From Thermoproteota archaeon (lineage in GTDB: Archaea > Thermoproteota > Methanomethylicia > Methanomethylicales > B66-G16): DNA of 29,943 nt. Numbering within the stretch: the stretch's first letter is position 1; each line of letters starts with the position of its first letter. Positions 16,256-24,823 of the stretch are shown piece by piece. The stretch covers positions 1-29,943 of the forward strand of contig QMQV01000008.1 of NCBI GenBank assembly GCA_003649085.1. Reading direction: 5' to 3'. Made by a program: the position numbers and the translations under genes. The notes below the pieces were generated by a model. That model worked only from the letters and a program-made list of their open reading frames with translations. It had not been told where the DNA came from and ran no database searches.

Positions 16256-17788
16256 CTATAGCTTTGGCTTAATCTCAACTTTCATGCCGATCCGCTGTTC
16301 AACTCTTTCAAGCTTTTTCCTACACTTCTTCAAAACTATTGGAAGCCTTTCAGGGGGAACATGTACTAAAGCTCCATCACGCGTAAACTGCAAGTCATAT
16401 TCTTCAGGAGACATATATCTGCTAAGGGTTTTCTCAATAAGATGCTTAGCCATAGCCATTCTAGGCGTAACCTTAGGCTTAAGCGGGACGACGAACGTCC
16501 TTTCCCCGAAAACGTAAATCTCATACTCAGGCTCGCCTGTTAAGAAGTCTTTGACTATGACAACTGGCCTCGTTAAATCAGCCTCTGTTAAGCCGTGAGG
16601 TACCTTTACGCCAGTTTCAAGCTCGTACACCTTCGCTACCTCGCCGTTCTGTATGAAGATCACTGTGTCTATAATTGATGGTATTACTCCAAGCTCTATC
16701 CTACCTATGAAGCGCTGAATGGCGTCTATTGGCGTTGTCGCGTGGACTACACCTACCATGCCCACGCCAGCTAACCTCAAGTCTGAGAATATCTTGAAGT
16801 CCTCAGTATCCCTCATCTCATCAAAAATCGTGTAGTCAGGTCTACTTAACAAGAGCACGTCGTGAAGCTCCTCCGAGTTAGACCTCGTTTTAGCATATTG
16901 AGTGGCATCAGGTGGAAGCTGCAGTCCTCTTGGCGCCTCAATTGTCTTAACGATCTTACCCTTTCTTAAGTAAAACTCAGCTAAAGCTTGCGCAAACGTT
17001 GTCTTACCCATACCTGGCGCTCCAGCAATTAAAATTCCCTCAGCACGCTCTTCAAGCCTCGCTATTAGCTTTGGAGGAAGGTTGTAGTCCTCTAAGCTCA
17101 GCTTGGCTATAGGCTTAGCAATCGTGACTTCTAAGCCATCAGAAAATGGAGGGCGTGTTACGATAATCCTATAACCTCCCAGTTGTACGATAGTCGAGCC
17201 CTCCCGTTGGATTTCAACAAACCCCTCTCCAGCTTCAACCTTCTCCATGACGTTGGCAATAAGTCTCTCAATCTCCTCTCTGCTAAGAGGTTCAGAGCCA
17301 ATATCCTGTAAGACCCACTTACCTGGCTTGCCTTTCTTAGCTTTAGGAGGGCATCCCTCCTTAAGGTGAACAGACATAGTCTCCTCATCAAAGAACTTGC
17401 TTATAACCAAAGCCTCCTCAACAGCAACTCTACCGTAAACCACCCTAACTCCAAGAGCTTCCGCAACCCTCTTCTGCACATCACTTGAAGTTACGAGTGG
17501 AACGTTAAGCCTCCTAGCAAGCTCGATCGAAGCTAAACCTTCATCTCTAGGGCCTTCGCGCGCATCAACTATATCCACTTCAACACCAAGAGAGTCGGCT
17601 GCTCTCTTAAGCTTCTTAAGCTCCTCAACCCCAATGAAATCTCCCTTACTAGCAGCTTCATACACTTGTTTAACGGCAAGCTCATGAACCATAACCTTTC
17701 TCTTAACCTTCCCACCGCTAACAAGGTCGGCTGCGAACCCCGACCTTAAAGCTGAAGCGTCTGCTACCACTAATTCATACTCAACCAT
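16256..17788 (-). CDS. PINA-type PIN-domain ATPase
   Basis: Archaeal hexameric ATPase that, in Sulfolobus, promotes Holliday-junction migration together with Hjc. From the ATG at 17788 the protein has 510 residues. A PIN domain comes first (VVADASALRSG with the first acidic residue, DAREGPRDEG, then TSSD), then a linker, then a PilT/VirB11-like ATPase with Walker A GAPGMGKTT (256-264), an Asp box DYTIFDEMRD and GVVHATTPIDAIQRFIGR. A KH-like basic tail follows (about 472-510). TTG 17797 is an alternative start. A minus-strand TATA element TTTTTATAC lies at 17846-17854. The gene is followed 5 nt later by trm5. Assignment to the family is firm; the recombination role is transferred from homologues. 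Confidence 0.88.
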   Translation of the reverse strand: MVEYELVVADASALRSGFAADLVSGGKVKRKVMVHELAVKQVYEAASKGDFIGVEELKKLKRAADSLGVEVDIVDAREGPRDEGLASIELARRLNVPLVTSSDVQKRVAEALGVRVVYGRVAVEEALVISKFFDEETMSVHLKEGCPPKAKKGKPGKWVLQDIGSEPLSREEIERLIANVMEKVEAGEGFVEIQREGSTIVQLGGYRIIVTRPPFSDGLEVTIAKPIAKLSLEDYNLPPKLIARLEERAEGILIAGAPGMGKTTFAQALAEFYLRKGKIVKTIEAPRGLQLPPDATQYAKTRSNSEELHDVLLLSRPDYTIFDEMRDTEDFKIFSDLRLAGVGMVGVVHATTPIDAIQRFIGRIELGVIPSIIDTVIFIQNGEVAKVYELETGVKVPHGLTEADLTRPVVIVKDFLTGEPEYEIYVFGERTFVVPLKPKVTPRMAMAKHLIEKTLSRYMSPEEYDLQFTRDGALVHVPPERLPIVLKKCRKKLERVEQRIGMKVEIKPKL

Positions 17789-17845
17789 TTTCCTCAAGAG
17801 CTCCTACGCTTAAAACACCTTAGTTCACAATACCGGAAAACTTTA

Positions 17846-17854
17846 GTATAAAAA
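17846..17854 (-). promoter_or_regulatory. TATA box of the PINA-trm5 operon
   Basis: On the minus strand TTTTTATAC predicts transcription start near 17824. This leaves a leader of about 35 nt that contains AGGAG and GAGG. The T5 run may also end bioY transcripts. Confidence 0.45.
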
Positions 17855-17872
17855 CGTGGCGCTTATCAAAGA

Positions 17873-18415
17873 CTATCTCGCTAAGAAACCCCTAACCCTA
17901 TAAGCTATGATAGCAGCTACTAAACATTTAACGAAGTCACCTGGAATAAACGGGAGAAACCCTATGGTGAAAGCGTATAGAAATTCCATAGGCGTCTCTA
18001 GCACTACGTTATAGTAGAGCCACAAGTACACAACTCCGATCGCGCATAGCAGTAAAAAACCTAAAAACATGGATGTGAAAATCCAAGCTAAAGACCTACT
18101 CTTACGCTCAATTAAAAACCCTATTATGAAAGCAGCTACTACAAAACCGAGAAGATAGCCTCCAGTTGGGCCAATTAAGTATAGCGGACCTCCTCCACCA
18201 GCGAAAACTGGTAGCCCAAAAGCTCCTAGCATGATGTAAATCATAGCAGATAGCGCAGAGAGCCTAGCTCCCAAAACGCCAGCTGCAAGATACAGAAAAA
18301 GCGTCTGAAAGGTGATGGGTACAGGGGAGAAAGGTAGAATTACTTTAAGCTGCGCCCCGACAGCTATGAAAGCTGCAAAAACACCAGCTAGCGCATATCC
18401 AAGAGGTTTACGCAT
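17873..18415 (-). CDS. bioY: Biotin transporter BioY (ECF S-component)
   Basis: Substrate-binding membrane subunit of the biotin ECF transporter, also able to act alone in some organisms. Six hydrophobic segments and the BioY signatures are present: QLKVILPFSPVPITFQTLFLYLAAGVLG, then GAFGLPVFAGGGGPLYLIGPTGGYLLGF. The open frame extends to TTG 18433, but that codon lies inside the operator and upstream of the predicted transcription start. The ATG at 18415 coincides with the expected start about 26 nt from the TATA box, giving a leaderless 180-residue protein. No EcfT or EcfA gene is close by. Regulation by the neighbouring BirA is strongly suggested by the operator. Confidence 0.92.
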   Translation of the reverse strand: MRKPLGYALAGVFAAFIAVGAQLKVILPFSPVPITFQTLFLYLAAGVLGARLSALSAMIYIMLGAFGLPVFAGGGGPLYLIGPTGGYLLGFVVAAFIIGFLIERKSRSLAWIFTSMFLGFLLLCAIGVVYLWLYYNVVLETPMEFLYAFTIGFLPFIPGDFVKCLVAAIIAYRVRGFLAR

Positions 18416-18423
18416 AAAGGAAG

Positions 18424-18453
18424 CGTTAACCAACTTTAAATATAAGGTTAACG
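18424..18453. promoter_or_regulatory. Predicted BirA operator over the bioY promoter
   Basis: Perfect 8-bp arms CGTTAACC (18424-18431) and GGTTAACG (18446-18453) enclose a 14-base spacer that is itself the bioY TATA region (TTATATTTAAAGTT on the minus strand). Arm sequence and N14 spacing fit the known BirA signal of bacteria and archaea. A third GTTAAC at 18453-18458 extends the right arm into a 12-bp palindrome. Binding here would block TBP, so biotin-bound BirA should repress bioY. Confidence 0.8.
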
Positions 18454-18462
18454 TTAACTAGG

Positions 18463-19482
18463 TTAAAACCACTTAGAAAGCTCAGACTGCTTCTCCAGCC
18501 TCAACGCGTGTTTAAGTCTTTCAATGCCTTTTTCAACGCGTTCTGAGTTGAAGTCTAAGCTTAGTAAAAAATCTCTTAGCTCATCGAATTTAGGTTCTCT
18601 CCACCTCAAGGAATAGCCGTCCGTCACCTCTGCGTTTAAGAAGATGTTTCTGACAGCGTGCAAGTCTACGTCAAGCTTTAAACCCAAAGTATTCAACACT
18701 TTTTCAGCTGATCCATAGCTTTTTACAAGCTTAAGCGCTTTCTTGGGCCCAACGCCGTAAATGCCCTCGTTATAGTCAGTCCCCATTAAAATAGCTAAAT
18801 CTACAAGCTGCTCCCTGGTTAAACCAAGCTCTCTTAGCACGCTTTCAAGCTCAATAACCTCTGGTATAAGCTCTTCAACAATACCTTTCTTCGGGTAATA
18901 CTTCTTGCCGGCAATCGTCAAGTTCCTGATTAACCTAGGTGAGCCAAAGAGCAGAGAGTCGAAGTCTTGGCTTGCTGAAGCCCACACGTCTCCTTTAGCA
19001 GCCATGTAGGCTGCTTGCGCTTCCCCCTCTGATGGAGCTTGCACATAGGGGATGCCCATCAGCTCTAAGAGCGTCTTAGAGTCAGCTAGTATTTCGTCAT
19101 TTACTTTGGCGGTCATAACTGACTTCTTAAAAGCCTTAACCAAATCCCCTTCTCTAAGAGCTTCAAGCCACTCCACTTGAAACTTCTCCTTAACCTTAGC
19201 TCTCTCTTCAAGTTCCTTTTTCTTAAGAGCTGGTGGCTTGCCATCAAAGACGTAGACTGGCTTAACTCTATGTTCGAGCAAGTTTATCGTCCTGTAGAAG
19301 AGCCCCATTATGTGAGAAGTCACCTTGCCATCTCGGCTAACTAATAAACTCCCATTGGGTAGCCTAACGATGGCCAAGAACTGGTATATGGCGTTAAGAG
19401 CATCTATAGCTACTGTCTTGCCAGCTAAGTGGTCTAAGCTTACCTGCTTAGCTTTTACAAGCTGTGAAAGCCCAACTCCCAA
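18463..19482 (-). CDS. fen: Flap endonuclease 1
   Basis: Structure-specific nuclease that removes 5' flaps in Okazaki-fragment maturation and repair. The 339 residues have all the usual metal ligands at canonical numbers: Asp27, Asp80 (FDGKPP), Glu152 and Glu154 (SEGEAQAAY), Asp173 and Asp175 (SQDFDSLL), and the Asp of MGTDYNEG. A helix-hairpin-helix follows (GVGPKKALKLVK). The C-terminal tail QSELSKWF is a PCNA-interacting PIP box. TTG start with GAGG 10 nt upstream. It begins 14 nt after birA on the same strand and is probably transcribed with it. Confidence 0.95.
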   Translation of the reverse strand: MGVGLSQLVKAKQVSLDHLAGKTVAIDALNAIYQFLAIVRLPNGSLLVSRDGKVTSHIMGLFYRTINLLEHRVKPVYVFDGKPPALKKKELEERAKVKEKFQVEWLEALREGDLVKAFKKSVMTAKVNDEILADSKTLLELMGIPYVQAPSEGEAQAAYMAAKGDVWASASQDFDSLLFGSPRLIRNLTIAGKKYYPKKGIVEELIPEVIELESVLRELGLTREQLVDLAILMGTDYNEGIYGVGPKKALKLVKSYGSAEKVLNTLGLKLDVDLHAVRNIFLNAEVTDGYSLRWREPKFDELRDFLLSLDFNSERVEKGIERLKHALRLEKQSELSKWF

Positions 19483-19496
19483 GGAAGCTTAACCTC

Positions 19497-20462
19497 TCAA
19501 AGCTTAAGCAGAATTAAGTCTCCTGAATACACCTTAATAGTTGAGCCGTCAGATTTCCTAATGAATAGCGCGCCATCTTCATCAACGTCTAAGGCTAAGC
19601 CTTCAACTTCTTCATAAGCTGTCTTAACTAAAACTCTCTGTCCAAGCCCTAAAAGCTTAGACTTCCACCTCTCTAACAATAGTGGGAAGCGCTTAAGCCT
19701 ATAATCCTCGTATTGTCTGTCAAGAGCTTTGATCAGCTTACATGCAAACTCAGCTAAGTCGACTTCTTTTCTGAGCAGCTCGGACATCGATGTAGCTAAT
19801 GGCTTTAGCTCGTCCGGCATCAAGTTAACTGGCACGTTGACGTTTACGCCTAAGCCTAATGCCACGTAGTTAACCCTATCCATCTCAATATCAGCTTCAG
19901 CTAAAACGCCCGCAATCTTCCTCCCATTGATCATTACGTCATTTGGCCACTTAATGCTAGCTTTAACACCATACTCTTCAAGAGAATCAGCTATACAAGC
20001 AGCTGCCATTAGCGTTAAGAGGGGAGCTTTAATTGGGGGGACATCAGGTCTCAACAATACCGACATCCACAAGCCGCCACGAGGAGAAAACCACGGTCTG
20101 CCGAGTCTACCCTTTCCCTTACGCTGTTCACTAGCTATAATCACAAGCCCCTCAGAAGCTCCTTTTAAAGCCTCCTCCTTGACAGCCTCCTGCGTTGAGC
20201 TAATAGACTCAAAGTACTTAACCTCTCTTCCAATCACGGTAACATCTCCTAAACATCTCTTAACCTCCCATGGATAGGGTATGTTAGGTCTCTTAACCAG
20301 CTTATAGCCTTGCTTAGGCTTAGCTTCAATCACGTAGCCAAGCCTCTTAAGCTTAGCAATAGCTTTCCATACAGCGACCCTGCTAACGCCAAGTCTCTTG
20401 CAAAGTTTTTCTCCTGAAACGTAGCTGTCCTCGCGAAGCTCCCTTAACAACTCCTCTATCAA
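19497..20462 (-). CDS. birA: Biotin--protein ligase with N-terminal HTH (BirA)
   Basis: Makes biotinyl-AMP, transfers biotin to acceptor lysines, and probably represses biotin genes. The N-terminal winged HTH (about 1-58: SGEKLCKRLGVSRVAVWKAIAKLKRLGYVIEA, then QGYKLV) is the regulatory type found only in bifunctional BirA. The ligase domain has SISSTQE, KGKGRLGRPWFSPRGGLWMS (115-134), KWPND (171-175) and KIAGVLAE, and ends with the SH3-like C domain. All biotin-AMP binding motifs are intact. TTG start with AGGTG about 9 nt upstream. Its own promoter region has no copy of the operator found before bioY. Confidence 0.95.
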   Translation of the reverse strand: MIEELLRELREDSYVSGEKLCKRLGVSRVAVWKAIAKLKRLGYVIEAKPKQGYKLVKRPNIPYPWEVKRCLGDVTVIGREVKYFESISSTQEAVKEEALKGASEGLVIIASEQRKGKGRLGRPWFSPRGGLWMSVLLRPDVPPIKAPLLTLMAAACIADSLEEYGVKASIKWPNDVMINGRKIAGVLAEADIEMDRVNYVALGLGVNVNVPVNLMPDELKPLATSMSELLRKEVDLAEFACKLIKALDRQYEDYRLKRFPLLLERWKSKLLGLGQRVLVKTAYEEVEGLALDVDEDGALFIRKSDGSTIKVYSGDLILLKL

Positions 20463-20576
20463 AGCTTAGCGCACCTAAGATATTTTACCCATCTTCTGCT
20501 CTAAACACCTTATGCTAAAAAACAACTGATAAATAGCTGACGCGAAAACCCCTTAGTTCAAGCCTCGGCGATTTAA

Positions 20577-23500
20577 ATGTCGAGGAAAAGCCTTTTAATA
20601 ACAATAGCCGCCATCACGTTAACATTTTCCTTCCTCCTACCCTCTTCAGCTACGTGCTCCGAGCCTCTAGAGTACGGCCCCTACAATGAGCAATACTTCT
20701 TCTACTACATTTTCTGGATACCATGTAAAACTGCAGGTGATCAAGGAATAGCTGTTAAAGTACTTTACCCAAAACAGCCAAGATATGAAGATGGTGCTCC
20801 AATAGCAATTTTCGTAGCAGGCGGGGTCAAACCGGGTTTTCTAGGCTTCTATAGTCCAGACTTTAACCCGTATGGCATGATATGGATAACGTTTATCTTC
20901 CCAGGCGGACGGCAAGTCGTCAACTTACCAGACTACGGAGAAGTTGTGGTTAATAGTGGAGGAACCTACGACTACAGAGGCAATGCTTGTTTTCAAGCAC
21001 TTAAAGCCGTAATTGACTTCGCATCAGGTAAAATAGCTAATACAGCTGGCAAGAAAATCTCAGACTACGTTTCATATCCCGTGCTAACTGACAACATAGG
21101 TCTTTACGGCTCATCATATGGAGGGGTTACAGCAATATTAACTTTATTGAAGTATGGAAGCGAGCTCAGTAATGTGAAATATGTCGTATTCTATGAAAGC
21201 CCAGCTACAAACTTTCTTACTACAACAGATTTAGGTAGGGTGGGAAGCGATCCTGATCCTGAGGTAGACGCTGACGGTGACGGGCTTCCATGGAATGACT
21301 TCAAGAATCCAAACTACCAAGCTGAGACGTGTAATGAGACGTGGTGCTACATAAACTTCTCAACACTGCGTTATGACGCTGCATTAGGCTTTTACCTAGA
21401 TAACAACGGCAATGGTCAGCTAGACTACGTTGGAGAACCTCCACTAGTTTCAACAGATATCGATCATAGTGGAGCAATAGAAAGTGATGAAGACTTCCTC
21501 CTCAGCTACTGGTCTGTTGTGATTAATGGTGTGGAGAGAAAAGCATACTCGTATCTTGTTACCAAAGCAGCTGATGAACTAGGCTTAATGAGCGATGTTC
21601 CTGAAGGAGTGTTGAGGCTTGATGAAGCATATGATTTTTGGTATATGAGAGATATGGGCTTTCACTACAATGAAATTGCTGAAAACGTTTCTTGGATTAA
21701 AGTCATGCAACTGGGTTTCTTAAAAGAGCATATGTGCCCAGCACCAGATTATCCTAACATCGTGGTTAACTATAATGCTTTCAAGAAGAGAGGCTTTTGG
21801 ATTAGGTTAAACCCTGACAAAGCTTACCTTGACAACGTCACGGGTAGAGATGTGGACTGGCAAGACAACGATGCCAACATAGAGATCAATTTCGACAACA
21901 TCAGGGATCACGTGATTTCAGACCCAATATTAAACGGCGCTGAGCGTAAGCTGATAGAAGTCGCCAGCATGCTTGAAATGGCAGACCGTGTCTACCACAA
22001 CGACTGGAGCGCAAACCTAGATGTTGTCTTAACGCAAGCTAAGCCGTCAATTGAAGAGGAGGTTACTGAAATCCCTGAAAACGTGTGGGTTAACATAGGT
22101 CCAGATGGAGGAGACAACTACTTCGTCTTCGTCACCTCAAAACACACCGTGATAGCAGCTACAGCAAATTCAGCTTTTAGAAGCACTGATGGAGCAGCTA
22201 CTTGGAGTCGCATAACAGAGGAAAATCTCATCGACATAGGTTTTACAGCGATGGCTGAAGTAGATGGTGTCCTCTACGCTGGAGTTGGTGTAGGCAGAGG
22301 TCTAATGGTGAGCTACGACGATGGCTATTCATGGTCTAAGATAGAGCTAGGAGTTGAGGAACTTGAAGGAGGCGAGCTTTACGATATAACCTCCATAGCT
22401 GCTGTAAGTACGAAGCAACTCTACTTAGGCTGTAAGACGCTGAAAGCTGGTTCGCTTGAAGTCGTTTACGAAGTCATATACGATGACCAAAGCTCTTCGT
22501 GGAAAGTCATCGAACATAAGTTTCCTGAGGAGTTAGCGTTTCCTGCTCAGCAGGTTGTTGTGAAGCTTCGCTACGACCCAGATTTTCACGGCGAGCCTGT
22601 CCTCTTCGTCTCACGTTATCCTGATGGGCTATACATTGTCAAGAACCTCGATGGAGAATGGTCTTGGCAGAAGATTTTCGATGGAAACACAACAGCAATC
22701 GAGGTAGCTCTTGATCAAGACGTGGTCTATTTAGGTACATACGATGACTGGATTTACAGAGGGGTTTACGAAGATGGCAGCTGGTCCTGGCAGAGATTAA
22801 ATCCACTCGAAGGTAGAGAATCCGAGTTTGAAGTAGATACGCCTCCGATAATATCTGACGTAAAAGTAGACCCCTATAATTCAAACAGAATTTGGTGGTG
22901 TTCACCAGGCAGATTAGCCAGAGTCTACCCCGTAACTAAGGAACACGTAAACTTGTATGGAGTAGGTGCATGGGACCCGGATGGAAAACGCTGGTTACAC
23001 TCCTTTGTCCACTATGGCTGGGGCACATATGTAGCTATTGATAGGCATGGTGAGGGAGAAAGCCCTGAAAGCTTCATGGTCAAGATAGACGGCGTTGTCG
23101 GAGCTAAAATCGCTTATATGCCATCATACTCCTTCCGCTGCTTGCTTAAAACCGAAGATGGCGGACGCACATGGCGCTCAAGCTATAACAAGCTTTATGG
23201 AGACTGCATAAACGAGGTTTCACTGCTAGATAGAGACCCTTACCCGGATGGAATAGCTGTCCTCTGCGTATCTGGAATAGAGCTTAGCTACGACTATGGA
23301 GAATCGTGGGACGACGACTTCGACCTAAACCCTGGAGGAGCTAGATTATGCTTCCCATGGCGCCTCATACCACTACCTCAAATATACGGCTACAAAATTA
23401 CGGTAGATGGCGTAGAATATCCATTGGACTTGATGGTCATAACAGGCTATCCAGGTCCAAGCCCTGAAGAAGGGACTAAAAGACATGGGCTAATAGCTCT

Positions 23501-24683
23501 CTCCTCAAGCTTTATTAAAAGCCATAGGTTGTCGACGGCCATACACCAAGGCTCTATGCAACTAACTTCAAACCCAGCTGTTTACGGCTTAGCAGTTGAA
23601 GACTGCGTTGTCCTCACACTACAAGAAGCTGGTGTCGAAGTCTACAACTTGACGAGTAGGTCAAGTTTCATTTCAAATATGGGTTTGCCTTCAAGCTGCG
23701 AGCTCTACAAAATAGCTTATGCTAAAATAGGGTCTGACGGCTGGTGGGTAGTATCTACATATGAAGGACCTCCAATACATAAGCTCGGTGAAAATGACCA
23801 TTACTTCTGGTTTGGGCCAAGTAGGATCTATAGAGCTAAAAACCTCCTTGAAAGCCGCGAAGATACTGTATGGCAGCAAATTTCGCAGAGGTATGATGGA
23901 GGCATCGTTTCACTCAATGTTAACAATCAAGGAGAGTTAATAGCTCTAGATGCCTCAGGCAAAGTGCTTTACTGTCAAGATTTTACAGCTGACAACCCAT
24001 CGTGGAAGGAGCTCCAAATACTCCTCGTTGAAGGCGGCGAACCAGACTACTACACCGACATGGAAGTTGATTGGGAAGACGGCGTAGCATTCATATCGAC
24101 TGTTGGTCACCAAGGGCCAGGAGTTTGCTATGTAAGCTTAGAAGATATTAGGAGCGGCGTGGGCGCTTTGTGTTGTCACTCGTTTAACGAGGGCTTATAC
24201 ACGAGGCTCATCAGAAACATCTTATGGTCCCCTAAGGAGAAATACCTATTCGCAGGTTCTTGGTGGAGCTCTGTTTGGAGAGTTAAAGTCAACTCTTCAG
24301 CTTTGCTACAAAAAGTTGGTGAGCAACAGCTTACGATAACCTGTCAAGTTTCTCCGCAGCAAGTAAAAGCTGGAAAGCAGGTAACGATATCTGGGCAAAT
24401 AACACCTGCTGTCGAAGGTATTCCAGTGCAGCTCAAACTTACAAAGCCGGACGGCTCTATATCTGAGGTATACGTCGAGACATCGGCTTCAGGGGCGTTT
24501 ATGCATACCTTTAGCCCAGATATGTTGGGTGAATGGCACGTGACCGTGGCTTGTGGCGTTTCAATGCATACTGCTAGCTTTACAGTTGCAGGGGTTGAGG
24601 TTGAAGTTAAGGCTGATATCAACGGAGACGGGGTAGTTAACTGGAAGGACTTCAAAATTTTAAAGTTTCTCTATGGGGGCTAG
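20577..24683 (+). CDS. Giant secreted hydrolase/Asp-box protein with interrupted dockerin
   Basis: 1368 residues. A signal peptide (1-27, KSLLITIAAITLTFSFLLPSSA) directs export. Residues about 55-480 form an alpha/beta-hydrolase-like domain with nucleophile elbow GSSYGG (Ser180). Inserted in it are acidic calcium loops: DADGDG (231-236), DNNGNGQLD (275-283) and a canonical EF-hand loop at 294-305 (D-I-D-H-S-G-A-I-E-S-D-E). Residues about 500-1245 hold Asp-box/BNR propeller repeats, for example STDGAATW (536-543), SYDDGYSW (579-586), KTEDGGRTW and SYDYGESW. An Ig-like domain (about 1252-1338) and the first dockerin repeat (DINGDGVVNWKDF) close it. The frame then stops at TAG; the second dockerin repeat lies in the next frame. 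Possible peptidase or esterase; substrate unknown. Confidence 0.85.
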   Translation: MSRKSLLITIAAITLTFSFLLPSSATCSEPLEYGPYNEQYFFYYIFWIPCKTAGDQGIAVKVLYPKQPRYEDGAPIAIFVAGGVKPGFLGFYSPDFNPYGMIWITFIFPGGRQVVNLPDYGEVVVNSGGTYDYRGNACFQALKAVIDFASGKIANTAGKKISDYVSYPVLTDNIGLYGSSYGGVTAILTLLKYGSELSNVKYVVFYESPATNFLTTTDLGRVGSDPDPEVDADGDGLPWNDFKNPNYQAETCNETWCYINFSTLRYDAALGFYLDNNGNGQLDYVGEPPLVSTDIDHSGAIESDEDFLLSYWSVVINGVERKAYSYLVTKAADELGLMSDVPEGVLRLDEAYDFWYMRDMGFHYNEIAENVSWIKVMQLGFLKEHMCPAPDYPNIVVNYNAFKKRGFWIRLNPDKAYLDNVTGRDVDWQDNDANIEINFDNIRDHVISDPILNGAERKLIEVASMLEMADRVYHNDWSANLDVVLTQAKPSIEEEVTEIPENVWVNIGPDGGDNYFVFVTSKHTVIAATANSAFRSTDGAATWSRITEENLIDIGFTAMAEVDGVLYAGVGVGRGLMVSYDDGYSWSKIELGVEELEGGELYDITSIAAVSTKQLYLGCKTLKAGSLEVVYEVIYDDQSSSWKVIEHKFPEELAFPAQQVVVKLRYDPDFHGEPVLFVSRYPDGLYIVKNLDGEWSWQKIFDGNTTAIEVALDQDVVYLGTYDDWIYRGVYEDGSWSWQRLNPLEGRESEFEVDTPPIISDVKVDPYNSNRIWWCSPGRLARVYPVTKEHVNLYGVGAWDPDGKRWLHSFVHYGWGTYVAIDRHGEGESPESFMVKIDGVVGAKIAYMPSYSFRCLLKTEDGGRTWRSSYNKLYGDCINEVSLLDRDPYPDGIAVLCVSGIELSYDYGESWDDDFDLNPGGARLCFPWRLIPLPQIYGYKITVDGVEYPLDLMVITGYPGPSPEEGTKRHGLIALSSSFIKSHRLSTAIHQGSMQLTSNPAVYGLAVEDCVVLTLQEAGVEVYNLTSRSSFISNMGLPSSCELYKIAYAKIGSDGWWVVSTYEGPPIHKLGENDHYFWFGPSRIYRAKNLLESREDTVWQQISQRYDGGIVSLNVNNQGELIALDASGKVLYCQDFTADNPSWKELQILLVEGGEPDYYTDMEVDWEDGVAFISTVGHQGPGVCYVSLEDIRSGVGALCCHSFNEGLYTRLIRNILWSPKEKYLFAGSWWSSVWRVKVNSSALLQKVGEQQLTITCQVSPQQVKAGKQVTISGQITPAVEGIPVQLKLTKPDGSISEVYVETSASGAFMHTFSPDMLGEWHVTVACGVSMHTASFTVAGVEVEVKADINGDGVVNWKDFKILKFLYGG

Positions 24684-24783
24684 AAAAGGTTCTGCTAAGT
24701 ATAAGCCCTTTGCTGATTTAAACGGCGATGGCGTGATAGATGTCGTGGACTTAGCTTTACTAGCACGCCAATACACAAGCTAA
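24675..24783 (+). other. Out-of-frame second dockerin repeat
   Basis: After the GGGGG run at 24675-24679 the +1 frame encodes ARKGSAKYKPFADLNGDG, then VIDVVDLALLARQYTS and a TAA at 24781. Removing one G joins the two frames into a normal dockerin with 33 residues between the calcium-loop aspartates, the usual spacing. There is no start codon for separate translation. Confidence 0.85.
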
Positions 24784-24823
24784 GCTTTAAGCTAAAGCTA
24801 GGTACTTCTTCAACAAGCGAAGG

